From: Arthrobacter humicola
Lineage (GTDB): Bacteria > Actinomycetota > Actinomycetes > Actinomycetales > Micrococcaceae
DNA: 64,000 bases
Direction: 5' to 3'
NCBI RefSeq assembly: GCF_022803015.1
Contig: NZ_JAFKON010000007.1
Location: 62,001 to 126,000 of the forward strand
Part shown: in pieces, positions 16,110-26,600 of the stretch
Numbering within the stretch: the first letter of the stretch is position 1
How the letters are laid out: each line of letters starts with the position of its first letter
Translations under genes and position numbers: made by a program
Notes under the pieces: generated by a model
What the model was told of the DNA's origin: nothing
Seen by the model: only the letters and a program-made list of their open reading frames with translations
The model's database searches: none

Positions 16110-19100
16110 ATGTCGTCTGGGTCCAGCGTGGAGGATCAGCCCGTCTCGATCGGTAGCAGCGAAAGCTACCTCGGGGATTACTACGAGCACCTCGCGGAGG
16201 AGGATTTCCGGGCCTATCCCCAGGAAGTCCTGACGGCAAGGACCGAAACCCACCGCCAAATCGCGGCGACGCGGAAGCCAGGCATCGCAAACATCGCCCT
16301 TCGTGACGAGGCAGACTGCAGCGTCCTGTACATCGTCACCGACGATATGCCCTTCCTCGTGGACTCCGTCAACGCCGAACTGGTCCGGCAGAACGCGCCC
16401 ATCCACCTCGTGCTGCACCCACTTTTCGTAGTGACCCGCAACCGGGAGACCGGCAACCTCGTCAAGGTGGCCCGCGTCCCCTCCCACCTGGGCATCTCCA
16501 GCGGTGACACGGCGGCCATGCCGAACCTCTCCCACCTGATCGCCGAGGGCGACAACGCCTCGCACATGGAATCCTGGATCGCCGTCGAGATCGACCTCGT
16601 CGACGAGGAGAAGCGCGCGGAGCTGGTCAAGGGAATCTCCCGCGTGCTTGGCGACGTCCGCGCCGCCGTCGAAGACTGGCCGAAGATGCGCACGAAAGCC
16701 CTTGAAATTTCCGCGGATCTGGACCGGGTGGCCAACCGAGCGCAGATTGCCGAGCTGCGCCAGGCCCAGGACCTGCTCCGCTGGCTCGATGACGGGAACT
16801 TCACCTTCCTCGGTTACCGCGAATACGACCTCGTCAACGAATCCGGCGAGGATGTCCTGGAACTGCGCGAGGAAAGCGGCCTCGGCCTGCTCCGCGCCGG
16901 TGCGGACACCCGCCAGGTCCAGCACCTCACCGAGGCCGGCAGGAAGAAGGCCCGCGAGAAGCGCGCGCTCGTGATCACGAAGGCGAACTCCCGCTCTACC
17001 GTGCACCGCCCGGCGTACCTGGATTACATCGGCGTTAAAAGCTTCGACGCCGCCGGCAACGTCAACGGCGAACGCCGCTTCATCGGCCTGTTCGCCACGA
17101 CCGCCTACGCCGGTTCCGTCCGCGATATCCCCGTAGTCCGGGAGAAAGTCGCCGCTGTTCTCAGCGACGCCGGCTTCCCGCCGGACTCGCACTCGGGCAA
17201 GGACCTCCTCGGCATCCTTGAAACCTATCCGCGCGATGAGCTCTTCCAGATCGAAATCCCGGACCTCGCCGCCATCGCCACCGGCATCCAGCGGCTGCAG
17301 GAACGCCGCCGGACGCGGCTCTTCCTCCGCCCCGACATCTACGGCCGCTTCATGTCCGCCGTCGTCTACCTGCCCCGCGACCGCTACACCACCAACGTCC
17401 GCCTGCGCATTGAGCAGGAACTGCGGGAGACCTTCAACGCCGTCTCCATCGACTACGAGGCGCGCATGACAGAGTCCGCTCTGGCCCGCCTCTTCTTCCG
17501 GATCCGGCTGCCCAAGGACGCCGACGTCAGCAACGTCAACAGCGACGAACTGGAGAAGCGCCTGGTCCGGGCCGCCCGTTCCTGGGGCGAAGGCATTTCC
17601 GAAGTTCTGCGCGCCCGCGGCGACGGCGCCAAGGAACTGGCAGCGGTCTGGGCCGAGGCGTTCCCGGCCGGGTACCGGGTGGACTACGAGATCGAAGACG
17701 CGCTGCAGGACATCGACCGCTTCGAAAAGTACGGTGCCGCGGCCGAACGGGCCGGCGAAGCCGTCAAGGAGCACCCCGGCGTCCACGTGTACCTCCCCGA
17801 CGGCGCCGGAGCCACACTGGAAGAGGACGCCCGGGTCAAGCTCTACATGCTGGAGCCGAAGAGCCTGAGCCAGATCCTGCCGTACTTCCACAACCTCGGG
17901 CTCGAGGTCCTGGACGAGCGCCCGTTCGAGATCGAGACCGCGGATCACCGGGACTTCTTCCTCTACGACCTCGGCCTCAAGTACCCCGCCGGCGTGGATC
18001 CCCAGGCCACCGGACAGTTGCTGGGCGAGTTCTTCGGCGCCGCCGTGACCGGCGCCGTGGAATCCGACAGCTTCGACCGGCTGGTACTGCGGGAGGGCAT
18101 GCACTGGCGCCAGGTTGTCGTACTGCGCGCTTACGCCAAGTACATGCGGCAAATGGGCAACACCAACTCCTTCGGGTTCCTGGCTGACACCCTGCTGGCG
18201 AACCCGGACGTCACCCGGGGACTCAGCGCCCTGTTCACTGCCCGGTTCGACCCGGCGCTCAGTGACTCCGGCCGCGTGCTCAGGGAGGTAGAGGTCCTCG
18301 CCGGACTGGATGCAGCGATCGAGCAGGTCGCGACCCTCGATGCCGACCGCCTGCTGCGCACGTTCAAGAACCTGATCCAGGCCACGCTCCGCACGAACTA
18401 CTTCCAGAACAAGCCCCACATGAGCTTCAAACTGGATCCGTCCCTGATCGAGGGCCTGCCCTTCCCGCGGCCGATGTTCGAGATCTGGGTCTACTCTCCC
18501 CGGGTCGAGGGCGTGCACCTGCGCTTCGGCAAGGTGGCCCGCGGCGGCCTGCGCTGGTCGGACCGGCGCGAGGACTTCCGCACGGAAATCCTGGGCCTGG
18601 TGAAGGCGCAGACCGTCAAGAACGCCGTCATTGTTCCGACGGGCGCCAAGGGCGGCTTCTACGCCAAGCAGCTCCCGGACCCCGCGGCAGACCGCAGCGC
18701 CTGGATGGCCGAAGGTGTTGAGAGCTACAAAACGTTCATCCGCGGACTCCTGGACATCACGGACAACCTGATCGTGACGCCCGAGGGCGAAACCGTCCGG
18801 CCCCCGGCCGACGTCGTGCGCCATGACGACGACGATTCCTACCTTGTGGTCGCGGCCGACAAGGGGACGGCGTCCTTCTCCGACATCGCCAACGGTCTGG
18901 CCGGCGAATACGGCTTCTGGCTCGGGGACGCCTTCGCCTCCGGCGGCTCCGTCGGCTACGACCACAAGGCCATGGGCATCACCGCCCGCGGCGCGTGGGA
19001 GTCGGTCAAGCGCCACTTCAGCGAACTGGACCTCGACACCCAGGCCGAGCCCTTCACCGTGGTGGGCGTCGGTGACATGTCCGGCGACGTGTTCGGCAAC

Positions 19101-20957
19101 GGCATGCTGCTCTCCAAGCACATCCGCCTGCTGGCTGCCTTCGACCACCGGCACATCTTCCTCGACCCCACCCCTAACGAGGCAACGTCCTACGCGGAAC
19201 GCCAGAGGCTCTTTGAACTGCCCCGGTCCTCCTGGGATGACTACGACAAGTCGCTCATCAGCGAAGGCGGCGGCGTCTTTGCCCGGCAGGCCAAGTCGAT
19301 CCCCGTGTCCGCGCAGGTCCGTACCGCCCTCGGCCTCCCGGAGGGCACCACGGAACTGAGCCCGCCGGAGCTCCTGCGCGCCATCCTCCTAGCCCCGGCC
19401 GATCTGCTTTACAACGGCGGCATCGGCACCTACGTCAAGGCCAGCACCGAAACGAATGCCGAGGTCGGCGACAAGGCCAATGACTCCATCCGCGTTGACG
19501 GCCGCGAACTGCGGGTCAAGGTGGTTGGGGAGGGCGGAAACCTGGGGATGACCCAGCGCGGACGCATCGAGGCCGCGCTGCAGGGCGTCATCCTCAACAC
19601 GGACGCGATCGACAACTCGGCCGGCGTCGACTGCTCGGACCACGAGGTCAACATCAAGATCTTCGTGGACCGGATGGTAGCGGCAGGCAAGCTTGAGCCC
19701 GCCGAGCGTGCGGACTTCCTGGCCTCGATGACCGACGAGGTCGGCCGGCTGGTGCTTGAGGACAACATCGACCAGAACATCCTGCTCCTCAACGACCGGA
19801 TGCGTGTCTCCGAATGGAGCCCGAGCTACGAACGGCTCATGGACTGGCTGGAAAAGTCGGCGGACCTCAAGCGGGACCTCGAGGCCCTGCCCACCACGGA
19901 CACGCTGCGCGAGCGCCTGGAACAGGGCCAGGGGCTGACCTCTCCGGAGCTGTCGGTCCTGGCCGCCTACGCCAAGATCGAACTTGCCACGGCTTTGCGC
20001 GACAGCGACCTCGCCGATGACCCGTGGTTCCGCATGACGCTGCGGGCCTACTTCCCGGAGCAGCTGCGGGAGAGGTTCGACGCCGAACTGGACACCCACC
20101 CGCTGCGTCGGGAGATCATCGCGACCGTGGTTGCCAACGACATGATCAACCTCGGCGGCATCACCTTCGCCTTCCGTGCCATCGAGGAAACCTCGGCCAC
20201 GGAGGCCGCCGTCGCCAAGGCGTTCGTGGCCCTCCGCGAGGTCTACGAGCTGGACATCATGGTCAAGGAACTCAACGAACTGCCGGCGTCGTTCCCGACT
20301 GAACACTGGAGCACCGTCCACCTGGACATCCGGCGGCTGCTGGACCGCGCCGTCCGGTGGCTCCTCGGCCAAGGCTCGGCGTCCCGTCCGATCGCCGAGA
20401 TCGTGGCCGAATTCAAGCCGCTGATGGATCCCATGCGGGCCCGGCTGCTCGACTACCTCCGGGGCGACGACCGCGCCCGCGTGGCCGAATGGCTGGAGAA
20501 GGCGCGCAGCTGGGACCTTCCGGAAGACCTGGCCCACCGCTGGGCGGAACTGTTCGAGAGCTTCGTGCTCCTGGACATCGCCAAGATCGTCCACGGCAGC
20601 AAGGAATCCGTGGCCGATATTGCCCACGTGTACTACACGGTCTTCAACCGCTTCCATGCAGATTCCCTGCTCGAACGCATCACCAAGCTGCCGAGGGAGG
20701 ACCGCTGGCAGGCCCTGGCCCGCGCAGCCCTTCGCGATGACCTCTACTCCACCGTCTCGGACATGACGACGGCCGTGCTGGAGTGCACCCCGGCCGGGAC
20801 TCCCGCCGAGGAGCGTCTTGCTGTCTGGGAGGGCCAGAACGCGGAGCAGCTGGGCCGGGCGAAGTCAATGTTTGACGAGGTCAATGCGCTCGAGGCGGAC
20901 GACATGGCCTCACTGTCGGTAGCATTGAGGCTCTTGAGGTCAATCGTCCGACGCTAA
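16110..20957 (+). CDS. gdh: NAD-specific glutamate dehydrogenase, large (about 180 kDa) type
   Basis: This 1615-residue enzyme converts glutamate to 2-oxoglutarate and ammonium with NAD. It belongs to the L_180 class of actinobacteria and proteobacteria (M. tuberculosis Rv2476c, Streptomyces). The N-terminal third has ACT-like and regulatory segments. The catalytic core holds VARGGLRWSDRREDFRTEIL followed by KNAVIVPTGAKGGFYAKQLP, and the NAD-binding part has KVVGEGGNLGMTQRGRIEAA. The ATG at 16110 follows GGAGG at a good distance. An in-frame GTG at 16083 gives a longer but unlikely start. It is separated from the pilus pair by 57 bp and from pdtaS by 36 bp. Confidence 0.96.
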   Translation: MSSGSSVEDQPVSIGSSESYLGDYYEHLAEEDFRAYPQEVLTARTETHRQIAATRKPGIANIALRDEADCSVLYIVTDDMPFLVDSVNAELVRQNAPIHLVLHPLFVVTRNRETGNLVKVARVPSHLGISSGDTAAMPNLSHLIAEGDNASHMESWIAVEIDLVDEEKRAELVKGISRVLGDVRAAVEDWPKMRTKALEISADLDRVANRAQIAELRQAQDLLRWLDDGNFTFLGYREYDLVNESGEDVLELREESGLGLLRAGADTRQVQHLTEAGRKKAREKRALVITKANSRSTVHRPAYLDYIGVKSFDAAGNVNGERRFIGLFATTAYAGSVRDIPVVREKVAAVLSDAGFPPDSHSGKDLLGILETYPRDELFQIEIPDLAAIATGIQRLQERRRTRLFLRPDIYGRFMSAVVYLPRDRYTTNVRLRIEQELRETFNAVSIDYEARMTESALARLFFRIRLPKDADVSNVNSDELEKRLVRAARSWGEGISEVLRARGDGAKELAAVWAEAFPAGYRVDYEIEDALQDIDRFEKYGAAAERAGEAVKEHPGVHVYLPDGAGATLEEDARVKLYMLEPKSLSQILPYFHNLGLEVLDERPFEIETADHRDFFLYDLGLKYPAGVDPQATGQLLGEFFGAAVTGAVESDSFDRLVLREGMHWRQVVVLRAYAKYMRQMGNTNSFGFLADTLLANPDVTRGLSALFTARFDPALSDSGRVLREVEVLAGLDAAIEQVATLDADRLLRTFKNLIQATLRTNYFQNKPHMSFKLDPSLIEGLPFPRPMFEIWVYSPRVEGVHLRFGKVARGGLRWSDRREDFRTEILGLVKAQTVKNAVIVPTGAKGGFYAKQLPDPAADRSAWMAEGVESYKTFIRGLLDITDNLIVTPEGETVRPPADVVRHDDDDSYLVVAADKGTASFSDIANGLAGEYGFWLGDAFASGGSVGYDHKAMGITARGAWESVKRHFSELDLDTQAEPFTVVGVGDMSGDVFGNGMLLSKHIRLLAAFDHRHIFLDPTPNEATSYAERQRLFELPRSSWDDYDKSLISEGGGVFARQAKSIPVSAQVRTALGLPEGTTELSPPELLRAILLAPADLLYNGGIGTYVKASTETNAEVGDKANDSIRVDGRELRVKVVGEGGNLGMTQRGRIEAALQGVILNTDAIDNSAGVDCSDHEVNIKIFVDRMVAAGKLEPAERADFLASMTDEVGRLVLEDNIDQNILLLNDRMRVSEWSPSYERLMDWLEKSADLKRDLEALPTTDTLRERLEQGQGLTSPELSVLAAYAKIELATALRDSDLADDPWFRMTLRAYFPEQLRERFDAELDTHPLRREIIATVVANDMINLGGITFAFRAIEETSATEAAVAKAFVALREVYELDIMVKELNELPASFPTEHWSTVHLDIRRLLDRAVRWLLGQGSASRPIAEIVAEFKPLMDPMRARLLDYLRGDDRARVAEWLEKARSWDLPEDLAHRWAELFESFVLLDIAKIVHGSKESVADIAHVYYTVFNRFHADSLLERITKLPREDRWQALARAALRDDLYSTVSDMTTAVLECTPAGTPAEERLAVWEGQNAEQLGRAKSMFDEVNALEADDMASLSVALRLLRSIVRR

Positions 20958-20993
20958 GGGGCAGCCGTCCCTGGCGTCGCAAATGGAGGTGCT

Positions 20994-22463
20994 GTGGCAA
21001 TCTTTACGGACCCAATCAGGGAACATGCTGATTTTGGCCCGGGGGATGCCGAATGGCTGCATCTCCTGGTCGGCGACTGGCAGATGGTCGCCGACCTCGC
21101 GTTCGCCGACCTGGCCCTGTGGTTTCCGCACCCGGAGTTCGGCTATGTGGCACTGGCCCACGTCCGCCCCTCCACCACGCACACGGTGTTCCACGCCGAC
21201 TTCGTGGGGGAGGGGATCCGGTCGGACCTGCAGCCGCTGGTCGACAAGGCGTGGGAGAGCCGCGCGATCGAACGCTCCAACGAGACCAACTGGAGCAGCG
21301 ACATGGCCCTGCGGGTCGAGGCGGTCCCGATGGTCCGCAACGGCCGCACCCTGGCGATCGTGACCTCCCATATGGACCTGTCGAGTTCGCGGATGCCGTC
21401 CCGGCTCGAGCTCACCTACCGGCAATGCGCCTACGATTTGCTGCGCATGGGCACCCTGGGCCTGTGGCCGGACTTCGCGTCGCCCACAGGCTCGCGCCGC
21501 GGCGCGCCCCGTGTGGGTGACGGTTTGATCAGGCTCGACGCCGAGGGGATCGTGCAGTATGCCAGCCCCAACGGGGTCTCCGCGTTCCGCCGCCTCGGCG
21601 ACGGCGAGTCCCTCGAGGGCCGGTCCCTCGCCGAGGTCACCGCCGGGCTTCTGCGGGACCGGCGCATGGTCGATGAAACCCTGCCGCTCGTCGTCACGGG
21701 CCGGATGCCGTGGCGCAGTGAAATCGAGTCACGCGGCGTGAGTCTTTCGCTGCGCGCGATCCCGCTGCGCGACGAGCAGCAGCGGTTCGGCGCCCTGGTC
21801 TTGTGCCGGGACGTCTCGGAGCTGCGCCGCCGGGAGATGGAGCTGGTCACCAAGGACGCCACGATCCGCGAAATCCATCACCGGGTGAAGAACAATCTGC
21901 AGACTGTCGCCGCCCTCTTGCGGATGCAGTCGCGGCGCATGGTCAGCGACGAGGCCAAACAGGGGCTCGAGCAGGCCATGCGACGGGTGGCGACCATTGC
22001 CCTCGTGCATGAGACGCTCTCGCAGGGCCTGACCCAGAGCGTCGATTTTGACGAACTCATCGGCCGCCAGTTCAGGCTCTCTGCCGAGGTCGCCTCGCCC
22101 TCGCAGCAGGTCAAGACACAGCGTTCCGGCCTCTTCGGCGAACTGCCGAGCGACTTCGCCACCCCGTTGGCCCTGGTCATCAACGAGCTGGTCACGAACG
22201 CCGTCGAGCACGGGCTGGAGGGGCGCACCGGTACCGTCTGGCTCGTCGCCGACCGGTCGGAGAGCGAGGACGGGGATGAACTTCTTACCGTGACGGTGGA
22301 GGACGACGGCGTCGGACTGCCGGACACGCCGTATGTCGAGGGCCTGGGCCTGCAGATTGTCCGCACGCTGGTCATGAGTGAACTTGGTGGCACCATCCAC
22401 TGGCAGGGAAGGGACGGCGGGGGAACCGCCGTCCAGATTGTCCTGAGCCTGACGCCGCGCTGA
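20994..22463 (+). CDS. pdtaS: Sensor histidine kinase PdtaS
   Basis: This 489-residue soluble kinase of the HWE/HisKA_2 class is usually paired with the ANTAR antitermination regulator PdtaR, which is not in this window. Its N-terminal GAF domain (about 1-150), PAS domain (about 175-280) and dimerisation/phosphoacceptor motif EIHHRVKNNLQTVAALLRMQ (His295/296) are clear. The HATPase domain has LALVINELVTNAVEHG and GLGLQIVRTL. No membrane segment is seen. The GTG start has GGAGGT at the right distance. It lies next to whiB1, as in M. tuberculosis (Rv3220c/Rv3219). Confidence 0.94.
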   Translation: MAIFTDPIREHADFGPGDAEWLHLLVGDWQMVADLAFADLALWFPHPEFGYVALAHVRPSTTHTVFHADFVGEGIRSDLQPLVDKAWESRAIERSNETNWSSDMALRVEAVPMVRNGRTLAIVTSHMDLSSSRMPSRLELTYRQCAYDLLRMGTLGLWPDFASPTGSRRGAPRVGDGLIRLDAEGIVQYASPNGVSAFRRLGDGESLEGRSLAEVTAGLLRDRRMVDETLPLVVTGRMPWRSEIESRGVSLSLRAIPLRDEQQRFGALVLCRDVSELRRREMELVTKDATIREIHHRVKNNLQTVAALLRMQSRRMVSDEAKQGLEQAMRRVATIALVHETLSQGLTQSVDFDELIGRQFRLSAEVASPSQQVKTQRSGLFGELPSDFATPLALVINELVTNAVEHGLEGRTGTVWLVADRSESEDGDELLTVTVEDDGVGLPDTPYVEGLGLQIVRTLVMSELGGTIHWQGRDGGGTAVQIVLSLTPR

Positions 22464-22510
22464 CAGCCTGACGCCGGGGGCACTGATGCCGGGCGCACCG
22501 GCTTAAACGG

Positions 22511-22546
22511 GCAATGGCCGCGGACCTGTGGGTCCGCGGCCATTGC
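22511..22546. terminator. Shared terminator between pdtaS and whiB1
   Basis: A perfect 16-bp stem (22511-22526 with 22531-22546) has loop TGTG. It sits between convergent genes, so it can serve both. There is no long T-run. Confidence 0.82.
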
Positions 22547-22602
22547 TGCAGGGTCGTGCGATCGTTGCCGGCACCGTAGCTATCGGTGCTTGGGCAGCAG
22601 AA

Positions 22603-22851
22603 TCAGGAGGCGCGCCGTGCCCTTGCTGCGCGGCGCTTGAGGGCGCGGCGCTCGTCCTCGCTCATGCCGCCCCACACTCCGGCATCCTGGCCGGACTCCA
22701 ACGCCCACTGCAGGCAGGTGTCCACGACCGGGCAGCGCCGGCAAACACTTTTCGCTTCCTCGATCTGCAGGAGGGCAGGGCCGGTGTTTCCTACGGGGAA
22801 GAACAGCTCCGGGTCCTTGTCAAGGCAGGCTGCGCGGTTACGCCAATCCAT
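22603..22851 (-). CDS. whiB1: Iron-sulfur transcription factor WhiB1
   Basis: This 82-residue Wbl protein carries a 4Fe-4S cluster on Cys9, Cys37, Cys40 and Cys46. A GVWGG turn (58-62) and a basic C-terminus (RRALKRRAARARRAS) for DNA contact follow. WhiB1 is an NO-sensitive, essential regulator in mycobacteria that binds the primary sigma factor. The neighbour pdtaS matches the M. tuberculosis order. The 239-bp divergent region upstream has a near-consensus CRP site at 22894-22909. The start MDWRNRAACL fits the family exactly. Confidence 0.97.
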   Translation of the reverse strand: MDWRNRAACLDKDPELFFPVGNTGPALLQIEEAKSVCRRCPVVDTCLQWALESGQDAGVWGGMSEDERRALKRRAARARRAS

Positions 22852-22893
22852 GCTGATCAGTCACTCCATTCCTGGGAACTCGTTAAATGCCTT

Positions 22894-22909
22894 TGTGAAA
22901 TTATTCACT
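22894..22909 (-). promoter_or_regulatory. CRP/cAMP-receptor-type binding site upstream of whiB1
   Basis: TGTGA-AATTAT-TCACT matches TGTGA-N6-TCACA at nine of ten positions. It lies 43-58 bp before the whiB1 start. In M. tuberculosis whiB1 is a direct CRP (Rv3676) target, which supports the call. The site could also affect the divergent gene at 23091. Confidence 0.68.
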
Positions 22910-23090
22910 AGAGGCTTCATAAGAAAAGGGCCCATTGGGGCCCCCTCGGTCATCTGGATTAAGCGTGTCATGTTAACGCTGTGTAAACAAGGGGTAATAG
23001 AGGCCAAGATGCCTCGAGACCGTGAGCGATGCATCACATTCAGTGGCGGCGTCCTCACATCTAGTCGACTATGTCCGGTAGTGTGCCAGT

Positions 23091-23651
23091 GTGTCAAGGC
23101 CCCCTGTGAACCCTGAAGATCCCCGTGAAAATGCCGGCGAATACCCCGGTGAGAATCCCCGCGAAACCCCCGGTGAGAGTCTCCCTGAAAATGCCGGCGG
23201 GCCTCCTGAAGCAAATTCGCTGCCGAATCCGGGCGTAGCCCCTGGCGGTGGCCCTGTGCGGCCCCGGGGAATTGTTGTCATCGCCGTGGTCGTGGCACTG
23301 GAAGCCACGGCGCTGCTCGTGGCGGCCGTCTGGTACGGGACACAGCTTCTGACCGGGGCGCCGGTACTCTCTTTTTGGGGTGCCCTCTTTACGCTCTGCC
23401 TGCTGCTGGCCTTCTCCGTGTGGCTCTTTGCCGTCGCCCGCTTCCTGCTGCGGGGGTTCCGCTGGCCGCGGGCCGGTGCCCTCGTGGCCCAAATCTTCGT
23501 GCTGACCATTGGCTTCCCCACCCTGACCGGCGGCTATCCGTTGGCCGGACTGACCATGCTGGTCCCCGCTGTGACGGCGATCGTGCTTCTGTTCGACAAG
23601 CGGGTCATAGCGTTCGCCTCACGGGCAGCCGGAGCCCCTCCCGCCCTGTAG
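23091..23651 (+). CDS. Small integral membrane protein, unknown function
   Basis: This 186-residue protein has a Pro/Glu/Asn-rich, repetitive N-terminus (1-58; short PENAG and PGEN blocks) and four predicted membrane helices (about 60-85, 92-120, 127-150 and 152-170). The GTG at 23091 lies six bases after TAGTGT (23079-23084) and has no ribosome-binding site, so the transcript may be leaderless. I recognise no named family. It is divergent from whiB1, and its end overlaps the end of the FtsK-like gene by 33 bp on the opposite strand. Confidence 0.75.
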   Translation: MSRPPVNPEDPRENAGEYPGENPRETPGESLPENAGGPPEANSLPNPGVAPGGGPVRPRGIVVIAVVVALEATALLVAAVWYGTQLLTGAPVLSFWGALFTLCLLLAFSVWLFAVARFLLRGFRWPRAGALVAQIFVLTIGFPTLTGGYPLAGLTMLVPAVTAIVLLFDKRVIAFASRAAGAPPAL

Positions 23652-26600
23652 AGGTCCGTCCCGTGCGGCGTGCCGCCCGGGGGAGATGTGGTCCGGGCCG
23701 CCGTCGGCGCGGAGGAGTTCCGGGCGGACGGCCGGGCGGAGCGCGGCCAGCTGGACCGGCGTCGCGCGGCCGTCGGAAATGACGACGGCGCGTCCCGGCG
23801 GAGGACTGTGCTCCGGTTCGAACCGGACCCCGAACGGCTCACTGTCCATGAACCCCCGCGGACGTATCAGGACCGCCCGCCCCTGGCCGCGCGCGATGGC
23901 AGCGAGATCCACCCGTTGCCCAAAGCCCGGGCCAAATCCCGCGGTGAGGATCACCCTCCAGCCCAGGCTGTTCAGGGACGTCAAGGCCCTGTTGGCCTCG
24001 GGTGAGAGCAGATCGGCGTCGTCTGCGAGCGCAATCGCTGTCCGGTCCAAGGTGCCCGCGAGTGCGCTGGCGTGGAGCCCGGACCAGTACTGGCCGGATG
24101 CGGTTCCCGGCCGTGGCGCGAGCCAGGCGCAAGCAGGATTCATCCCCGGCAGTGCAGCCAGCAGCGTGCTTTTTCCCGAGCCGGGGCCGCCGAGGACCGC
24201 GAGAACGCCGCCGGAGGGCAACTGAATCCCCTGCGGCCGCAGTTCGTCGCCGCCGACCCCGAGGACCAAAGCAACCGCCGGGACCGGGACATCCGCCGGG
24301 CCGGGCATGGCGCCGGGCCCGGCAGCAGGCCCACGAGTCCTCCGCCCTGGACCGGAGCCGCACCGGGCCAGCACCTCGTCCACGGTCACCGACCCGGGCA
24401 GCGCGTCCACCCGGAAGGGCCTCGTCGACACGGCCCCACTCGTGGGACGCGGCCCGCCAGCGGCCGCTGGTTCGAACAGCTGGGCGGCGTGCCCGGTCGC
24501 AAGAGGCGTGGGAACGAAGGCGCCGAACACGGCCACGCGGCCGGGGACCGGTTCCAGCGCCGGAAGCCGCGGCCATGCGAGGCGGCCTTCGTCGGTAGAG
24601 CCTAAAGGGAAGAAAATCCGGTTGGGCAGGCCAGCGAAGAACCTCGCGGTCACCAGCTCACGCCCGCCGGAGACGAGGACAGTGATCCCTGCCAGGGAAC
24701 CGTCCCGCACGATGTCGTGAACGAGGTCTTCTGCCCAGGCCAGCGGCCCGGACCGGAATGCCGAAACCCAGGCGCCCCAGCCGCTGACCACCAGAACCAG
24801 CCCGGGCCGCGGCCGGCCCGCAGGGGCACCCAGCCGTGACGTGGCTTCTTCGGCGACCCGCCGCAGCACCCTGGCAGCCCGGCGCACTTCGTGCAGGCCG
24901 GCTACGGCGCCGACCCGGGATTCCGCTGCGGTGCCGCTGAAGGCGCCGGCGGCGTCAAGTATGTACAGGTGCGACTCCACCCTGCCGGCCAGAAGCTGCT
25001 CAACTGCGAGGGCCAATATTCGGTCCCCGGCGCGGGTTTCAGCGCCGACAAGGCCCAGATGCCCATGGCCGGCGGGACTCCAGCCCAGCTCCGTGACGCG
25101 TTGGAGTTCCGGCAGGTCCACCCGCCCCAGCCGGACTATGTACCGCCCAGCGGGCCCGGAACCTGGGTGCGGCAGCAGGGCGGGCAGCGGATCTGCCACC
25201 GGCCGACGGGGCCTTCGTGTGCCGAGACCCTGCCACACGGCCGCAGCGGCGTCGATCAGCGCCGCCGCACCCTGCGCCGGAGCCAAGGCCGGAGTCAGGG
25301 CCGGAGCCGGAAGCGGTGCCAGGACCGCGCCGTCGTCTGCTTCGCGTCCGGTGGAGCCGTCGGCCCGGAAACCGGCGGCTGCCGGTGGCCGGGTCAGCTC
25401 GTCCGTGGCCGTGCGAACCGTGACCGTCCCGGGTGACCGCGGGTCGGCCCGGGGCGTCAGGGTGGCCGTCTGGAATTCCTCCGGAGCTTGCGCACCGCGG
25501 ATCAGGAATGCCCGCCCGGGGCGTGCGATGGGAATCGCGGCCGCGAGCCCGGAGCCCATCACGTCATAGGATTCGGGGCCGGACTGGACCCGGAGCGCGA
25601 TGCATGTGGTGACGTTGGCCCTGATGTCGGCGTTCAGGGCTCCCTGCGGGCGCTGGGTGGCCATGATGAGGTGTATCCCCAGTGACCGGCCGATGGCGGC
25701 AATTCTCATAAGCTCGGCGAGGGCGCCGGGCGCTTCGTCCACCAGGATCCTGAACTCGTCAACGATGATGACCAGAGAGGGGACTGGCGGTCCGGCGGCC
25801 GGTGACGCCTCGTAGGCCGCGAGATCCGGGGCATTGGCCCGGGCGAGCAGTTCCTCCCTCCTGCGGACCTCGGCCCGCAGGGAAACCAATGTGCGCTCTA
25901 CCTGCGCAGCGCCCAGATCGGTCAGCATGCCGACGCAGTGCGGGAGGCCGGTGAGTGGGCCCAAGCCGGAGCCGCCCTTGAAATCTATGAAGAGCAGGTT
26001 GACCCGGTCCGGCGGATGGCTGGCCGCGAGGCCGGCGGCAAGAGTCCGCAAGAACTCCGACTTTCCGGAACCCGTGGTCCCCGCGACCAGGAAGTGCGGA
26101 CCGTCAGCCTTCAGGTCGATCCGCACGGCACCCCGGACCGCTGCGCCGACGGGCGTACCCAGCCCGGCCTCCGCGCCGCTCCGGGACCAGCGCCGGGAAA
26201 TGTCCTGTGCAGCGAGGGGAAGGACGTCTGACAGGCTGCAATGATGCGGGATGACCGGCGGGGGAGTCGCCGGCGTACGCCGTGCGGCACTGAACCCACG
26301 GCAAAAGCGGTCAAAGACCTCGGCCGGGACCAGATCCGGCACGAAGTCCACGGGCGGGGACCCAGGCCTGATCAGGGCGCCGCGCCGGCCGAGGACAATG
26401 CCAGGGTGTACGCCGGAACCGGGCTCCGGCGAGCACTCGATCACCCTCCATCCGTGCGCCGCCGCCATTGCCCTGAATGGCGGGCCGGCTCCAGCAGCGC
26501 CCGGACCGGGCGCGGCACCTGACTGCGCCGGAGTGTTCCAAAGAATGAGGACACCGCGGTCGAATCCTTCGCCATGAACCGGAGGACCGCCTGGTCCGCC

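Noticed and set aside
13719..19154. An open frame of 1811 codons on the minus strand across the pilus genes and gdh
   Set aside because: It is antisense to well-supported genes and reflects stop-poor antisense frames in GC-rich DNA. Only its last 73 codons (the small HTH protein) have a family match and a sensible start.
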